From an uncultured Caulobacter sp. (GTDB taxonomy: Bacteria > Pseudomonadota > Alphaproteobacteria > Caulobacterales > Caulobacteraceae), in contig NZ_CAMQSF010000002.1 in NCBI RefSeq assembly GCF_947036865.1, positions 62,001-126,000 on the forward strand: DNA of 64,000 nt, read 5' to 3'. Under the pieces are notes generated by a model. That model saw only the letters and a program-made list of their open reading frames with translations, was not told where the DNA came from and searched no databases. This document shows positions 43,293 through 52,902 of this stretch, one piece after another. How positions within the stretch are numbered: the stretch's first letter is position 1; each line of letters opens with the position of its first letter. The position numbers and the translations under genes were made by a program.

Positions 43293-44225
43293 ATGACCAC
43301 CGCGATCCTGCCCGACGCCGCCGCGACCAACTGGGTCGACCGCCACGCGCCCGAACGCCTGCGGCCGTGGCTGAAGCTGGGCCGCTTCGATCGGCCGGCG
43401 GGGATCTGGCTCCTGATGCTGCCGGGCTGGCAGGGGATCGCCCTGGCCGCCGCCGAGAAGGGCCGCTGGCCGAACCCGCTGCTGCTGCTGGCCGTGTTCG
43501 CCGGCGCGGCCCTGATGCGCGCGGCCGGCTGCGCCTTCAACGACATCGTCGACCGCGACTTCGACGCCCAGGTGGCTCGCACCGCCATGAGGCCGATCCC
43601 GGCGGGGCTGATCAGCGTGAAACAGGCCTGGCTGTTCCTGGTGGGCTGCAGCGTGGTGAGCCTGCTGATCCTGTTGACGTTAGGCTGGGTGGCGATCCTG
43701 CTGGGCGTGCTGTCGCTGGGTCTGGTCGCGGCCTACCCCTTCATGAAGCGGATTACCTGGTGGCCGCAGGCTTGGCTGGGCCTGACCTTCAACTGGGGCG
43801 CCCTGCTCGGCTACGCCGCGGCCACCCATCACCTGGCGTGGTCCGCCGCGCTGCTCTACGCCTCCGGGATCTTCTGGACCCTGGGCTATGACACGATCTA
43901 CGCCATCCAGGACATCGAGGACGACGCCCTGGCCGGGATCAAGTCCTCGACCCGGCGGCTGGGCCAACATGTCCAGCTCGGCGTGGCCGGGTTCTATCTG
44001 ACCAGCTTCGTCCTGGTGGTCGCCGCCGGCTGGGTCGGGAACATCGGGCCGCTGTTCCTGCCGCTGGCGGCGCTTTTCGCCCTGCACCTGTCGCGCCAGG
44101 CCGCCGCCGTCCGCGTCGACGACGGCGCCGGAGCGCTGAAGCTGTTCAAGTCCAACGCGGTGGCGGGGCTGATCGTCTTCGCGGGACTCGTGGCGGGGCT
44201 CTGGAAGCCCGGGGTGCGGTTCTAG
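43293..44225 (+). CDS. ubiA: 4-hydroxybenzoate polyprenyltransferase
   Basis: Attaches the polyprenyl tail to 4-hydroxybenzoate in ubiquinone synthesis; an inner-membrane enzyme with about eight to nine helices. A 310-residue form is chosen from ATG 43293; an ATG at 43224 would add 23 residues. Both Asp-rich prenyl-diphosphate motifs are present: NDIVDRDFD (83-91) and YAIQDIEDD. FDRPAGIWLLMLP near the N-terminus is typical of UbiA. The stop overlaps by 4 bp the stop of the convergent LprI-like gene. Confidence 0.94.
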   Translation: MTTAILPDAAATNWVDRHAPERLRPWLKLGRFDRPAGIWLLMLPGWQGIALAAAEKGRWPNPLLLLAVFAGAALMRAAGCAFNDIVDRDFDAQVARTAMRPIPAGLISVKQAWLFLVGCSVVSLLILLTLGWVAILLGVLSLGLVAAYPFMKRITWWPQAWLGLTFNWGALLGYAAATHHLAWSAALLYASGIFWTLGYDTIYAIQDIEDDALAGIKSSTRRLGQHVQLGVAGFYLTSFVLVVAAGWVGNIGPLFLPLAALFALHLSRQAAAVRVDDGAGALKLFKSNAVAGLIVFAGLVAGLWKPGVRF

Positions 44226-44572
44226 AACGGCCCCTGGCGGTACACCCGGTCCATCACGCTGTTCAGCTCGCCCAGCCGCTGGTCGTAGCTGCGCGCCAGG
44301 CACGCCCGGTTGGCGCCGCAGGTCTGGCGCGCCTTCAGCCACGCGCGCTGCTGGTCCATGATCGCGTCGCGGCCGCCCATCGGCACGAGGTGGCGGGTGA
44401 TGCCGTAGAGCTGGTCGACGCGGACGTCCTGGTCGTTGAGCTCGCGATGGGCGCAGATCGCCCGCTCGTCCGGCTTGCGGGCCTTGGCGCAGTCGAAACT
44501 GGCGGCGGCGGCCGGCAGGGCCCCCATCGAGACCATTTCGGCGAGGAGGGCGGCGAGGATCAGGCGGCGCAT
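44222..44572 (-). CDS. Exported LprI-like (DUF1311) protein
   Basis: A 116-residue protein with a signal peptide (about residues 1-24, ending AAAASF) and a DUF1311 domain with the expected cysteines (FDCAKARKPDERAIC near the N-terminus, then TCGANRACLARSYDQRLGEL). The name LprI comes from a mycobacterial lipoprotein reported to inhibit lysozyme; this one has no lipobox. It is likely periplasmic. The ATG at 44572 is used because the longer upstream frame would not give an export signal at its N-terminus. Confidence 0.78.
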   Translation of the reverse strand: MRRLILAALLAEMVSMGALPAAAASFDCAKARKPDERAICAHRELNDQDVRVDQLYGITRHLVPMGGRDAIMDQQRAWLKARQTCGANRACLARSYDQRLGELNSVMDRVYRQGPF

Positions 44573-44639
44573 GGGCGGCTCCGGGTTGTGACGTCGGGTC
44601 AGGCTGTCAGCCCTAAGCTGAATGTGCGATGATCGTTCC

Positions 44640-45590
44640 ATGGCCGTCGCCTCGCGCGTCAAACCCCAGGACCTGTTCACGCCCGAGGAATGGACGCGGC
44701 TTTCCGCGCGCTCGTCTTGGCGCGGGATCGCGATGGTCGCCCACGCCTGGGCGGTGATCCTCGCCGCCGGCGCGCTGTTCGTGGTCTTCCCCAATCCGCT
44801 GACCTATGTGCTGGCCGTGATGCTGATCGGCGCGCGGCAGCTGGGCCTGGCGATCCTGATGCACGAGGCCGCGCACGGGGGCCTGCACCCGAACCTGAAG
44901 ATCAACGACTGGCTGGGCGAATGGCTGTGCGCCGCGCCGACGGGCGCGTCCCTGGCCAAGTATCGGCCCTATCACCTGACCCATCACAAATACGCCCAGC
45001 AGGCCGAGGACCCCGATCTCATCCTCTCGGCCCCGTTTCCGACCACCCGCGCTTCGCTGTGGCGCAAGGTGGTCCGCGACCTGACGGGCCAGACCTTCTT
45101 CAAGCAGCGGTTCGGCCCGCTGCTCGGCAAGATGAGGGGCGCGGGAGATCAGCCGAAGGGCGCGATCTTCGCCGGCGAGGTGGCGCGGCAGGGGCCGTTC
45201 CTGCTGTGGAACCTCGGCCTTTTAGTGGCCCTGTCGGCGATGGGGCTCTGGTGGGCTTGGCTCGCGCTATGGATCGTGCCGATGGCCACCTGGTTCCCGC
45301 TGGTCACCCGCCTGCGCAACATCGCCGAGCACGCCTTGGTCGCCAAGGACGAGCCCGATCCGTTCCGCCACGCCCGCACCACCCGGGCCAACCTGATCGA
45401 GCGCGCCCTGATCGCGCCCTACTATGTGAACTTCCACGCCGAGCATCACCTGTTCATGCACACCCCGTGCTGGAACCTGCCCCTGGCGCACAAGCTGCTG
45501 GAGAAGAAGGGCCTGACCGACGGCATGCTGACCGCGCCGGGCTATCTCGCCGTGCTGAAGGCCGCTTCGAGCAAACCGGTCGCCGCCTGA
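44640..45590 (+). CDS. Fatty acid desaturase family membrane protein
   Basis: A 316-residue di-iron membrane desaturase. All three His boxes are present: HEAAHGG, HLTHHKY and NFHAEHHLF, between four hydrophobic segments (for example MVAHAWAVILAAGALFVVFP). The third box and overall form fit the DesA3/beta-carotene-ketolase-like desaturases found in alphaproteobacteria, so the substrate could be a fatty acyl chain or another lipid. The ATG at 44640 is preferred to a GTG 18 bp upstream. The ETF-beta-type methyltransferase gene follows after 25 bp. Confidence 0.87.
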   Translation: MAVASRVKPQDLFTPEEWTRLSARSSWRGIAMVAHAWAVILAAGALFVVFPNPLTYVLAVMLIGARQLGLAILMHEAAHGGLHPNLKINDWLGEWLCAAPTGASLAKYRPYHLTHHKYAQQAEDPDLILSAPFPTTRASLWRKVVRDLTGQTFFKQRFGPLLGKMRGAGDQPKGAIFAGEVARQGPFLLWNLGLLVALSAMGLWWAWLALWIVPMATWFPLVTRLRNIAEHALVAKDEPDPFRHARTTRANLIERALIAPYYVNFHAEHHLFMHTPCWNLPLAHKLLEKKGLTDGMLTAPGYLAVLKAASSKPVAA

Positions 45591-45615
45591 GCGCGCGCGT
45601 GCTCTAAACCTGTCC

Positions 45616-46275
45616 ATGATCGTCCAGACCCTGGAAGGCCGCCGGGCCTTCATCCGCGACAACACGCGCCTGCAGGCGCCGCCGCACACGCCGGAACTGG
45701 CGCTGCATCTAGCCGACGAGATCACGCCGATCTGGAAGCTGACCGAAGAGGCGCTGGAGGAGATCGGCCTGCCGCCGCCGTTCTGGGCCTTCGCCTGGGC
45801 CGGCGGCCAGGCCCTGGCCCGCTACATCCTCGATCATCCCGAGACGGTGGCCGGCAAGCGGGTGATCGATTTCGCCACCGGCTCGGGCATCGTCGCCATC
45901 GCGGCGCTGAAGGCCGGCGCGGCGTCGGTGCTGGCCGCCGACATCGACGTCTTCTGCGAGGCGGCCGTCGGGCTGAACGCCGAGGCCAACGGGGTGTCGG
46001 TCGGCTTCACCGACCGGAACCTGCTGGACGCGCCGCCGCCGGACGCCGACGTGCTGCTGGCGGGCGACATCTGCTACGAGCGGCCCATGGCCGAGGCGGT
46101 GATGGCGTGGCTGGGCCAAGGCCGGGCGGCGGGCGCGTCGGTGTTCATCGGCGACCCGGGGCGCACCTACTTCCCCAAGGACGGCCTCGAGAAGCTGGCG
46201 GAATACCAAGTGCCGACGACGCGCGAACTCGAGGACTTCGCGGTCAAGCGCACCTGCGTCTGGACTCTTCCCTGA
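45616..46275 (+). CDS. METTL20-like protein lysine methyltransferase (ETF-beta type)
   Basis: A 219-residue class I SAM methyltransferase. The SAM-binding strand-loop is VIDFATGSGIVAIAALKAGA (about 83-102), the acidic end of strand 2 is AADID, and motif post-II is LLAGDICYE, the D-x-C-Y-E variant of this family. The N-terminus TPELALHLADEITPIWKLTEE and the AFAWAGGQALARYI block fit METTL20, which in humans and Agrobacterium methylates the beta subunit of electron-transfer flavoprotein. Target inferred; no etf genes are in the window. Often labelled nicotinamide N-methylase in databases. Confidence 0.8.
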   Translation: MIVQTLEGRRAFIRDNTRLQAPPHTPELALHLADEITPIWKLTEEALEEIGLPPPFWAFAWAGGQALARYILDHPETVAGKRVIDFATGSGIVAIAALKAGAASVLAADIDVFCEAAVGLNAEANGVSVGFTDRNLLDAPPPDADVLLAGDICYERPMAEAVMAWLGQGRAAGASVFIGDPGRTYFPKDGLEKLAEYQVPTTRELEDFAVKRTCVWTLP

Positions 46276-46319
46276 CGCGGGACTAGAACAAAGACAGAAC
46301 ATTGGTTTTGGAGGACGCC

Positions 46320-46673
46320 ATGCGCGAGGACGGCAAGATCGACTATATCGAATGGCCCGGCGGCGACCTGCCGGCCACCAAGGCCTTCTACTCGGCCGCG
46401 TTCGGCTGGCGTTTCACCGACTACGGTCCCGACTATGTCGCGTTCGAGGGCGAGGGCGCCGACGGCGGTTTCGCCAAGCCTCAGGACGGTTCGAGCGACC
46501 GGCCGCTGGTCATTCTCTACGCCCACGACCTGGAGGCCATGCTGGACAAGGTCGTCGCGGCGGGCGGGACGATCACCGCCCCGATCTTCGGCTTCCCCGG
46601 CGGCCGCCGGTTTCACTTCACCGACCCGTCGGGCAATGAGCTGGGTGTCTGGAGCGCGGCGGCGGGCGCCTAG
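46320..46673 (+). CDS. VOC (glyoxalase/bleomycin resistance) family protein
   Basis: A 117-residue single VOC module: KIDYIEWPGGDLPATKAFYSAAFGWRFTDYGPDYVAFE pattern at the start, ILYAHDLEAMLDKVVAAGG in the middle and FPGGRRFHFTDPSGNELGVW at the end, which holds the metal-ligand Glu. Such proteins dimerise and act as lyases, dioxygenases or binding proteins; the substrate is unknown. The ATG at 46320 follows GGAGG. Confidence 0.85.
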   Translation: MREDGKIDYIEWPGGDLPATKAFYSAAFGWRFTDYGPDYVAFEGEGADGGFAKPQDGSSDRPLVILYAHDLEAMLDKVVAAGGTITAPIFGFPGGRRFHFTDPSGNELGVWSAAAGA

Positions 46674-46719
46674 CTATCGCGCTGGATCGCCGGAGGCGTC
46701 CATCCGCGCGTATTAAGAC

Positions 46720-46754
46720 GAGGGGCGACGCAAGGCGCTGGCGCGCCGCCCCTC
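46720..46754. terminator. Hairpin between two convergent genes
   Basis: An 8-bp perfect stem GAGGGGCG/CGCCCCTC between the VOC gene and the convergent polysaccharide export gene. It could end transcripts from both sides, although neither side has a strong T-run. Confidence 0.45.
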
Positions 46755-46764
46755 AGCCGTTGGA

Positions 46765-47364
46765 TCAGAAGAAGCGTTCGCCGATCCGGATCGTATCGCC
46801 CGGGGCGACGGCGGTGGACGGCGTCAGCTCGCCCTTGGATTCGGTCGTCTCGCCGTTGTGCTTGATGTAGACGTTCTTCTTGTCGGCCCGATAGGTGAAG
46901 CCGCCGGCGGTGGCCACCGCGTTCAGCACCGTCAGGCCGGAGGTGTAGGGATAGGTCCCCGGCTTCTCGACCTCGCCCAGAATGTAGAAGGGCCGGAAGG
47001 TCAGGACCTCGGCGCTGACGCGCGGGTCCTTCAGGTAACCGTCCTTGAGGGCCTTCTGCACCGCGACCTGGAACTGGCCGACGGTCATGCCGCCAGCCTT
47101 GATCTCGCCGATCAGCGGCAGCGACATCAGTCCGCTGCCGGTGACGTAGAACTCACCCGACAGCGACTGTTCGCCGAAGACGGTGACCCGGACCTTGTCG
47201 CCCGGTCCGAGCAGATAATCCATCGACTGAGCGGCCGCGGAGACCGGCGTATCGCCGATGGCCGCTTGCCGCGCGTGCGCCACGCCGCCCAGGGCGCCGA
47301 TCATGACGCCGGCGACGAGAGCCAGCATCGCCAGAGCGCGCGAGAGTTTCGAGACACCGATCAT
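46765..47364 (-). CDS. Polysaccharide export (Wza/OPX-type) periplasmic protein
   Basis: A 199-residue protein with a signal peptide (about residues 1-33, core ALAMLALVAGVMIGALGG) and no lipobox. A Poly_export domain (YLLGPGDKVRVTVFGEQSLSGEFYV) is followed by one SLBB domain (FYILGEVEKPGTYPYTSGLTVLNAVATAGGFTYRA region). It lacks the C-terminal outer-membrane helix of full-length Wza, so it is the short OPX kind. No glycosyltransferases or Wzc-like genes are next to it. The ATG at 47364 is preferred to a far-upstream start without an export signal. The phosphatase gene is upstream. Confidence 0.85.
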   Translation of the reverse strand: MIGVSKLSRALAMLALVAGVMIGALGGVAHARQAAIGDTPVSAAAQSMDYLLGPGDKVRVTVFGEQSLSGEFYVTGSGLMSLPLIGEIKAGGMTVGQFQVAVQKALKDGYLKDPRVSAEVLTFRPFYILGEVEKPGTYPYTSGLTVLNAVATAGGFTYRADKKNVYIKHNGETTESKGELTPSTAVAPGDTIRIGERFF

Positions 47365-47449
47365 GACGGAGCTTCTCACCTTGAACTTTTCAGAGCTGGA
47401 GATTGCAATGCCACATGGCACGTGACCGCGAGATGAACAAGGCGAACTC

Positions 47450-48238
47450 TCAGGCCGCCCGCGCTTTACTGAACTGAATGATCTTCGGCTCGCCGCCATC
47501 AAGTCTTACGGCGGTGAGGACGCCGGTCGCATAGGCTCCGGTGTCGACATTAATCCGTTGGCGACCGACGAACACGGTCTCGACCGGCGTATGGCCATGC
47601 ACCACCGTGGCCTGAAGGCCGTGCGGATTGTCGAGAAAGTCGTTGCGGATCCAAAGGAGATCCTTGGCGGTCTGCTGCTCGAGCGGCAGCCCGGGGCGGA
47701 CCCCGGCGTGGACAAAGACATAATCGCCATAGGCGACCGCCAGCTCGAGCTTGCGGAGAAAGGCTTCGTGCGCCGGCGGAAACGCCGCCCGGAACGCCAG
47801 GCGCGCCTCTTCCCAGGCCTCGGGCTCGGCCCGCCCGACGGGCCGTTGCACGCCATAGGAGGCCAAGGTCTCGCCGCCCCCATACTCCACCCAGGACGGA
47901 CCCGCCATCGGGTCGTCGAGGAAGTGCAGCAGCGTCTCCTCGTGATTGCCCATCAGGGCGCGAAACTCGAACCGGCCCTCGTCGGCCTGGCCTTTCAAGG
48001 CGATCAGCCGGTCGATCACCGCCGCCGACTGCGCGCCGCGATCGACATAGTCGCCCAGCATGACGAGGACAGGAGGGTCCTGCCGGCCCAGGGACTGGAA
48101 GTCTTCGGTCATGCGCGCGATCAGACCGTCCAGCAGGTCGAGCCTGCCATGAACATCCCCCACGGCGTAGACCACGCGGCCGTCCGTGGAGAGCGGACGA
48201 CGCGCCTTCGGCTTGGGACGGAAAAGGGACTTGAACAT
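47450..48238 (-). CDS. Calcineurin-like metallophosphatase (PPP/ApaH-like)
   Basis: A 262-residue phosphoesterase with the three core metal motifs: GDVHG (27-31), GDYVDRG (62-68) and GNHE (97-100), then VVHGHTPVE and a final INVDTGAY. This arrangement fits bacterial PPP-type Ser/Thr phosphatases and ApaH-like nucleotide phosphatases; the two cannot be told apart here. The N-terminal 18 residues are basic. It lies 85 bp upstream of the polysaccharide export gene, in the same direction. Confidence 0.87.
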   Translation of the reverse strand: MFKSLFRPKPKARRPLSTDGRVVYAVGDVHGRLDLLDGLIARMTEDFQSLGRQDPPVLVMLGDYVDRGAQSAAVIDRLIALKGQADEGRFEFRALMGNHEETLLHFLDDPMAGPSWVEYGGGETLASYGVQRPVGRAEPEAWEEARLAFRAAFPPAHEAFLRKLELAVAYGDYVFVHAGVRPGLPLEQQTAKDLLWIRNDFLDNPHGLQATVVHGHTPVETVFVGRQRINVDTGAYATGVLTAVRLDGGEPKIIQFSKARAA

Positions 48239-48499
48239 CGCGCTCGCCTGAACGGCGCTCGCGGCGCCGGGACTACGGTTGTGGATTTTGCCTCAGCGCG
48301 CGCCTCGGTTCAACGGCGGTCGCGCGCGTTAACCTTCAATTTAGCAGAATTCTTCGCTCGCAATTTACTAAGTATTTTCGCGGTCTGTTGTAGTTAATCC
48401 ATGAATTACCATGGACGAACACTTTGATTATACCATCTAAATTCAGCTCAAATTTGCCGCCATCATGAATATTGGCCCCGAGAACAGATCGGGGTCGGC
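48239..48499. promoter_or_regulatory. AT-rich 261-bp divergent promoter region
   Basis: Clearly richer in A and T than the surrounding DNA, especially 48325-48470. It separates the divergent phosphatase and cysteine-peptidase genes. TTAA-N7-TTTA at 48329-48343 is one base from the CtrA consensus. No open frame of note. Likely holds promoters in both directions. Confidence 0.5.
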
Positions 48500-49324
48500 A
48501 TGTTCAAAGCACGTAACATTGTTGTCGGATTGATCAGCCTCGGCGCGCTGATGACGGCCGCGAGCGCCCAGGCGGGCGCGACGCCGTTCATGCCCCGAGG
48601 CGAGGGCGTGGGCGCGCCGATCGGTTTCGTCGATCTTTGCCGGCGCGACCTCGCCACCTGCGGCGTGCCCGCCAGCCAATTGGCCTTGCTGGGCGTGGAA
48701 GCGCCGACCGGCCTGGCGCCGACGGCGTCGCTGGGCGGCGTCGCCGGGCAGCGTCACTTCCTCGGCGCGGCGCCGTCGGCTTCGGTCGAGGACGAGGCGG
48801 AAGCCAAGCTGATCTCGGTCGAAACCGTGGAAGCCTTCGTGATGGCGCCGGTCGAGGACTTCGTTCCGGCGGGTCAAGCCCGCCCCGAGGCCCCGCGGGC
48901 GGCGACGCCGGACGCGCGGTTCGCCTGGGCCAACCGGGCCGAGCGCGACCAGCTGAAGCTGCTCAACCAGGTCAATCAATCCGTCAATCGCGAGGTCCGG
49001 AAGGCCTCCGACCTCGAGCTCTATGGCGTGGACGAATACTGGTCGCTGCCGCGCGTCATCAACGGCAAGAAGTACGGCGATTGCGAGGACTACGCGCTGG
49101 AGAAGCGTCGCCAGCTGATCGAAGCGGGCGTTCCCGAAAGCGCCCTGTCGTTGGCGGTGGCGGTCACCGCCCGGGGCGAAAGCCACGCCGTTCTGATGAT
49201 CTCGCTGAAAAGCGGCGACTGGGTGTTGGACAACCTGACGCCCTGGGCCACGCCCTGGCAGGACCTGAACTATCACTGGGTGGAGCGCCAGGTGCCCGGC
49301 ACGGCGCTGTGGACGACCGCCTAA
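48500..49324 (+). CDS. Exported bacterial transglutaminase-like cysteine peptidase (BTLCP)
   Basis: A 274-residue protein with a signal peptide (about residues 1-25) and a C-terminal BTLCP domain, the family of LapG. The catalytic residues are present: C195 in KKYGDCEDYALEKR, H229 in GESHAVLM and D244 in DWVLDN. LapG cleaves the LapA adhesin under c-di-GMP control through LapD. No LapD-like or large adhesin gene is adjacent, so the substrate is unknown. An unusual Ala/Pro-rich spacer (about 60-140) precedes the peptidase domain. A strong terminator follows. Confidence 0.87.
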   Translation: MFKARNIVVGLISLGALMTAASAQAGATPFMPRGEGVGAPIGFVDLCRRDLATCGVPASQLALLGVEAPTGLAPTASLGGVAGQRHFLGAAPSASVEDEAEAKLISVETVEAFVMAPVEDFVPAGQARPEAPRAATPDARFAWANRAERDQLKLLNQVNQSVNREVRKASDLELYGVDEYWSLPRVINGKKYGDCEDYALEKRRQLIEAGVPESALSLAVAVTARGESHAVLMISLKSGDWVLDNLTPWATPWQDLNYHWVERQVPGTALWTTA

Positions 49325-49348
49325 GGTCTCGCGGCGCGCGACGACCTC

Positions 49349-49383
49349 GGCCCCGAGCCCCCTGGGTTCGGGGCCTTTTCGTT
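49349..49383 (+). terminator. Rho-independent terminator after the BTLCP gene
   Basis: An 8-bp stem GGCCCCGA/TCGGGGCC with an 11-base loop, followed by TTTTCGTTTTC, 24 bp after the stop codon. This is the clearest intrinsic terminator in the window. Confidence 0.85.
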
Positions 49384-49562
49384 TTCGGCGAAGACAGGAG
49401 ACGCCCGCGGGCGACCCCTCCGCGTCATCGGCGCGGGTCGCGTCCGAACGCGCGAAAGCCCTTTAGCCGTGGATCGCGCATCCAGGGCGAAAGGGCTCTA
49501 AAGGTCTTTGAAGCCGTGGAGCGCCACGCGGTCCGGATGGATCCATCCGAACCGGAGAGAGG
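49384..49562. other. Spacer, no gene seen
   Basis: About 180 bp between the terminator and the small membrane-protein gene. An approximate inverted match between the AAAGCCCTTTAG and CGAAAGGGCTCTAAAG stretches (about 49455-49505) could form a hairpin. No coding potential recognised. Confidence 0.35.
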
Positions 49563-49715
49563 CTAGAGAAGGTGGGAGATCGTCAGGCCCAGGGCGCACC
49601 ACAGGCCCAGGGAGATCACCGCGCCCAGCCCCAAGCCCAGAAGCGGCGGCAGACGCCGGGCGCGGGCGGTGTCGAGGGCTTCGACACGAGCGAACGAGAT
49701 TTCGGCGTCGAACAT
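49563..49715 (-). CDS. 50-residue hypothetical membrane protein
   Basis: A short frame with a strong Shine-Dalgarno (GGAGGG, seven bases before the ATG). An acidic N-terminal part (FDAEISFARVEALDTARARR) is followed by one hydrophobic helix (LPPLLGLGLGAVISLGLWCA onward) reaching the C-terminus. I do not recognise the family. The ribosome site and the clean N-in tail-anchor layout argue that it is real. It lies about 105 bp downstream of the DCC-family gene in the same direction. Confidence 0.6.
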   Translation of the reverse strand: MFDAEISFARVEALDTARARRLPPLLGLGLGAVISLGLWCALGLTISHLL

Positions 49716-49820
49716 CGATCACCCTCCTGATGGGACCACCCTAGCGGCCGGCGGCTGAAGGTCCGATGAATCAACAGAGTCTACGGGCGTTAATCTCCGC
49801 GAGGGCGGCGACGGGCGGCG

Positions 49821-50243
49821 CTAATCGAGAATGAACCGCGCGCGCCGCGCCGGGGTCGGGACCACGCACTGGTCGCGCTTGCCAAACAGCCGGTAGCGGT
49901 TCCTGGCGACCGCGTCATAGGCCGCGTCCGCCAGCGGGCGGGGCAGCCGGCCGATCACGGCGAGCCAGCGCCAGGGCGCGGGCAGGCGACGCAGCAGGGC
50001 CGCGAAGCCGGCCGCGCGCGCCAGAGGCCGGCCCCGGTCGAAGAACAGGAAGCTGTCGGGCGCGTCGGGATCGAGGCCATGCGCGCGCGCCAGCGCCCGC
50101 CCATACGCCGACTGGATCGGGGTGAAACGGATGGCCGCCTTCCGATCCCAGGCCAGGATCGTCCGCACCGTTCCGTCGCAGAGATGGCAGACGCCGTCGA
50201 ACAGCATCAGGCCGTCCGGCGCCAGGCGGTCCACGTCGCTCAT
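49821..50243 (-). CDS. DCC (DUF393) thiol-disulfide oxidoreductase-like protein
   Basis: A 140-residue protein with the DUF393 signature MLFDGVCHLCDGTV, a Cx2C pair near residues 18-21, plus AIRFTPIQSAYGRAL and a C-terminal RNRYRLFGKRDQC. The family is predicted to be a thioredoxin-like oxidoreductase, but its substrates are unknown. The ATG at 50243 overlaps the stop of the START-like gene (ATGA), so translation is coupled. Confidence 0.85.
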   Translation of the reverse strand: MSDVDRLAPDGLMLFDGVCHLCDGTVRTILAWDRKAAIRFTPIQSAYGRALARAHGLDPDAPDSFLFFDRGRPLARAAGFAALLRRLPAPWRWLAVIGRLPRPLADAAYDAVARNRYRLFGKRDQCVVPTPARRARFILD

Positions 50244-50797
50244 CCGCCCTCGCACTCGCGGCGCAGCGCCTTCAGCGCGCTGGGAACGTCGCGGCGCATC
50301 ATGCCGCTGATCATCCGCGACGGGACCGCGAACGGCGCCGTGGCCCAGAGATCATAGGTCACCCGGGTGCGCTGGCCGCCATCGAGGGGCTCCAGCTTCC
50401 AGGAGCCGTCGCAGGCGCGGATGTCGCCGCCGATGCAGGTGAAATGAATCTCGCGGTCGGGCGTCAGGGTGACGCGGGAGGTGGAGCGCAGGGTCGGCAG
50501 GAAGAAGGCCCACCGCACGGTGTGCTCGCGGATCTCGCTTCCGTCCGGGGCGCGCGACACCACCCGGCAGCTCTTGACCCCGGGGCTCATGCGCGCGGCG
50601 CGGTCGCAGTCCAGGATGACGCGGAAGACCACGGCCGGCGGCGCGGCGATGTCGATACTGGCGCGCACGACGCCGCGTCCGCGATCGTCGGCGTGCGCCG
50701 AGACATCCAGATCGCCGTCGCGCATCGCCCATTCCGACGCCGCGTGGGCGGGACCGGACAGGGCGAGAACGGCGAAGAGGGCGGTGAGCCGGCGCAT
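50240..50797 (-). CDS. Exported [11 protein letters not shown] lipid-binding-like protein
   Basis: A 185-residue protein with a signal peptide (about residues 1-20, ending PAHAAS) and a polyketide cyclase/START-like domain (ASIDIAAPPAVVFRVILDCDRAARMSPGVKSCRVV, then YDLWATAPFAVPSRMISGMM). It is likely periplasmic and binds a hydrophobic ligand. The ATG at 50797 gives the export signal; a longer start would not. It sits 34 bp after acs and overlaps the DCC gene, forming an acs-START-DCC operon. Confidence 0.78.
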   Translation of the reverse strand: MRRLTALFAVLALSGPAHAASEWAMRDGDLDVSAHADDRGRGVVRASIDIAAPPAVVFRVILDCDRAARMSPGVKSCRVVSRAPDGSEIREHTVRWAFFLPTLRSTSRVTLTPDREIHFTCIGGDIRACDGSWKLEPLDGGQRTRVTYDLWATAPFAVPSRMISGMMRRDVPSALKALRRECEGG

Positions 50798-50831
50798 GAC
50801 GCCGACCCTAACGCGGCTGTTGTGGCTTAGA

Positions 50832-52772
<1,941 letters not shown>

Positions 52773-52902
52773 GCCGCCGCTCCCTTTGTGTTGCTTGGCC
52801 GGAGTTACGCGCGCCGACGACAGCCGCGCAAGCGGACCATTACGCTTTCTTGCGTCCGCCCCACGCGCGGGCCAGATGAAGGGACTTGCGTAGGAGACTT
52901 CC

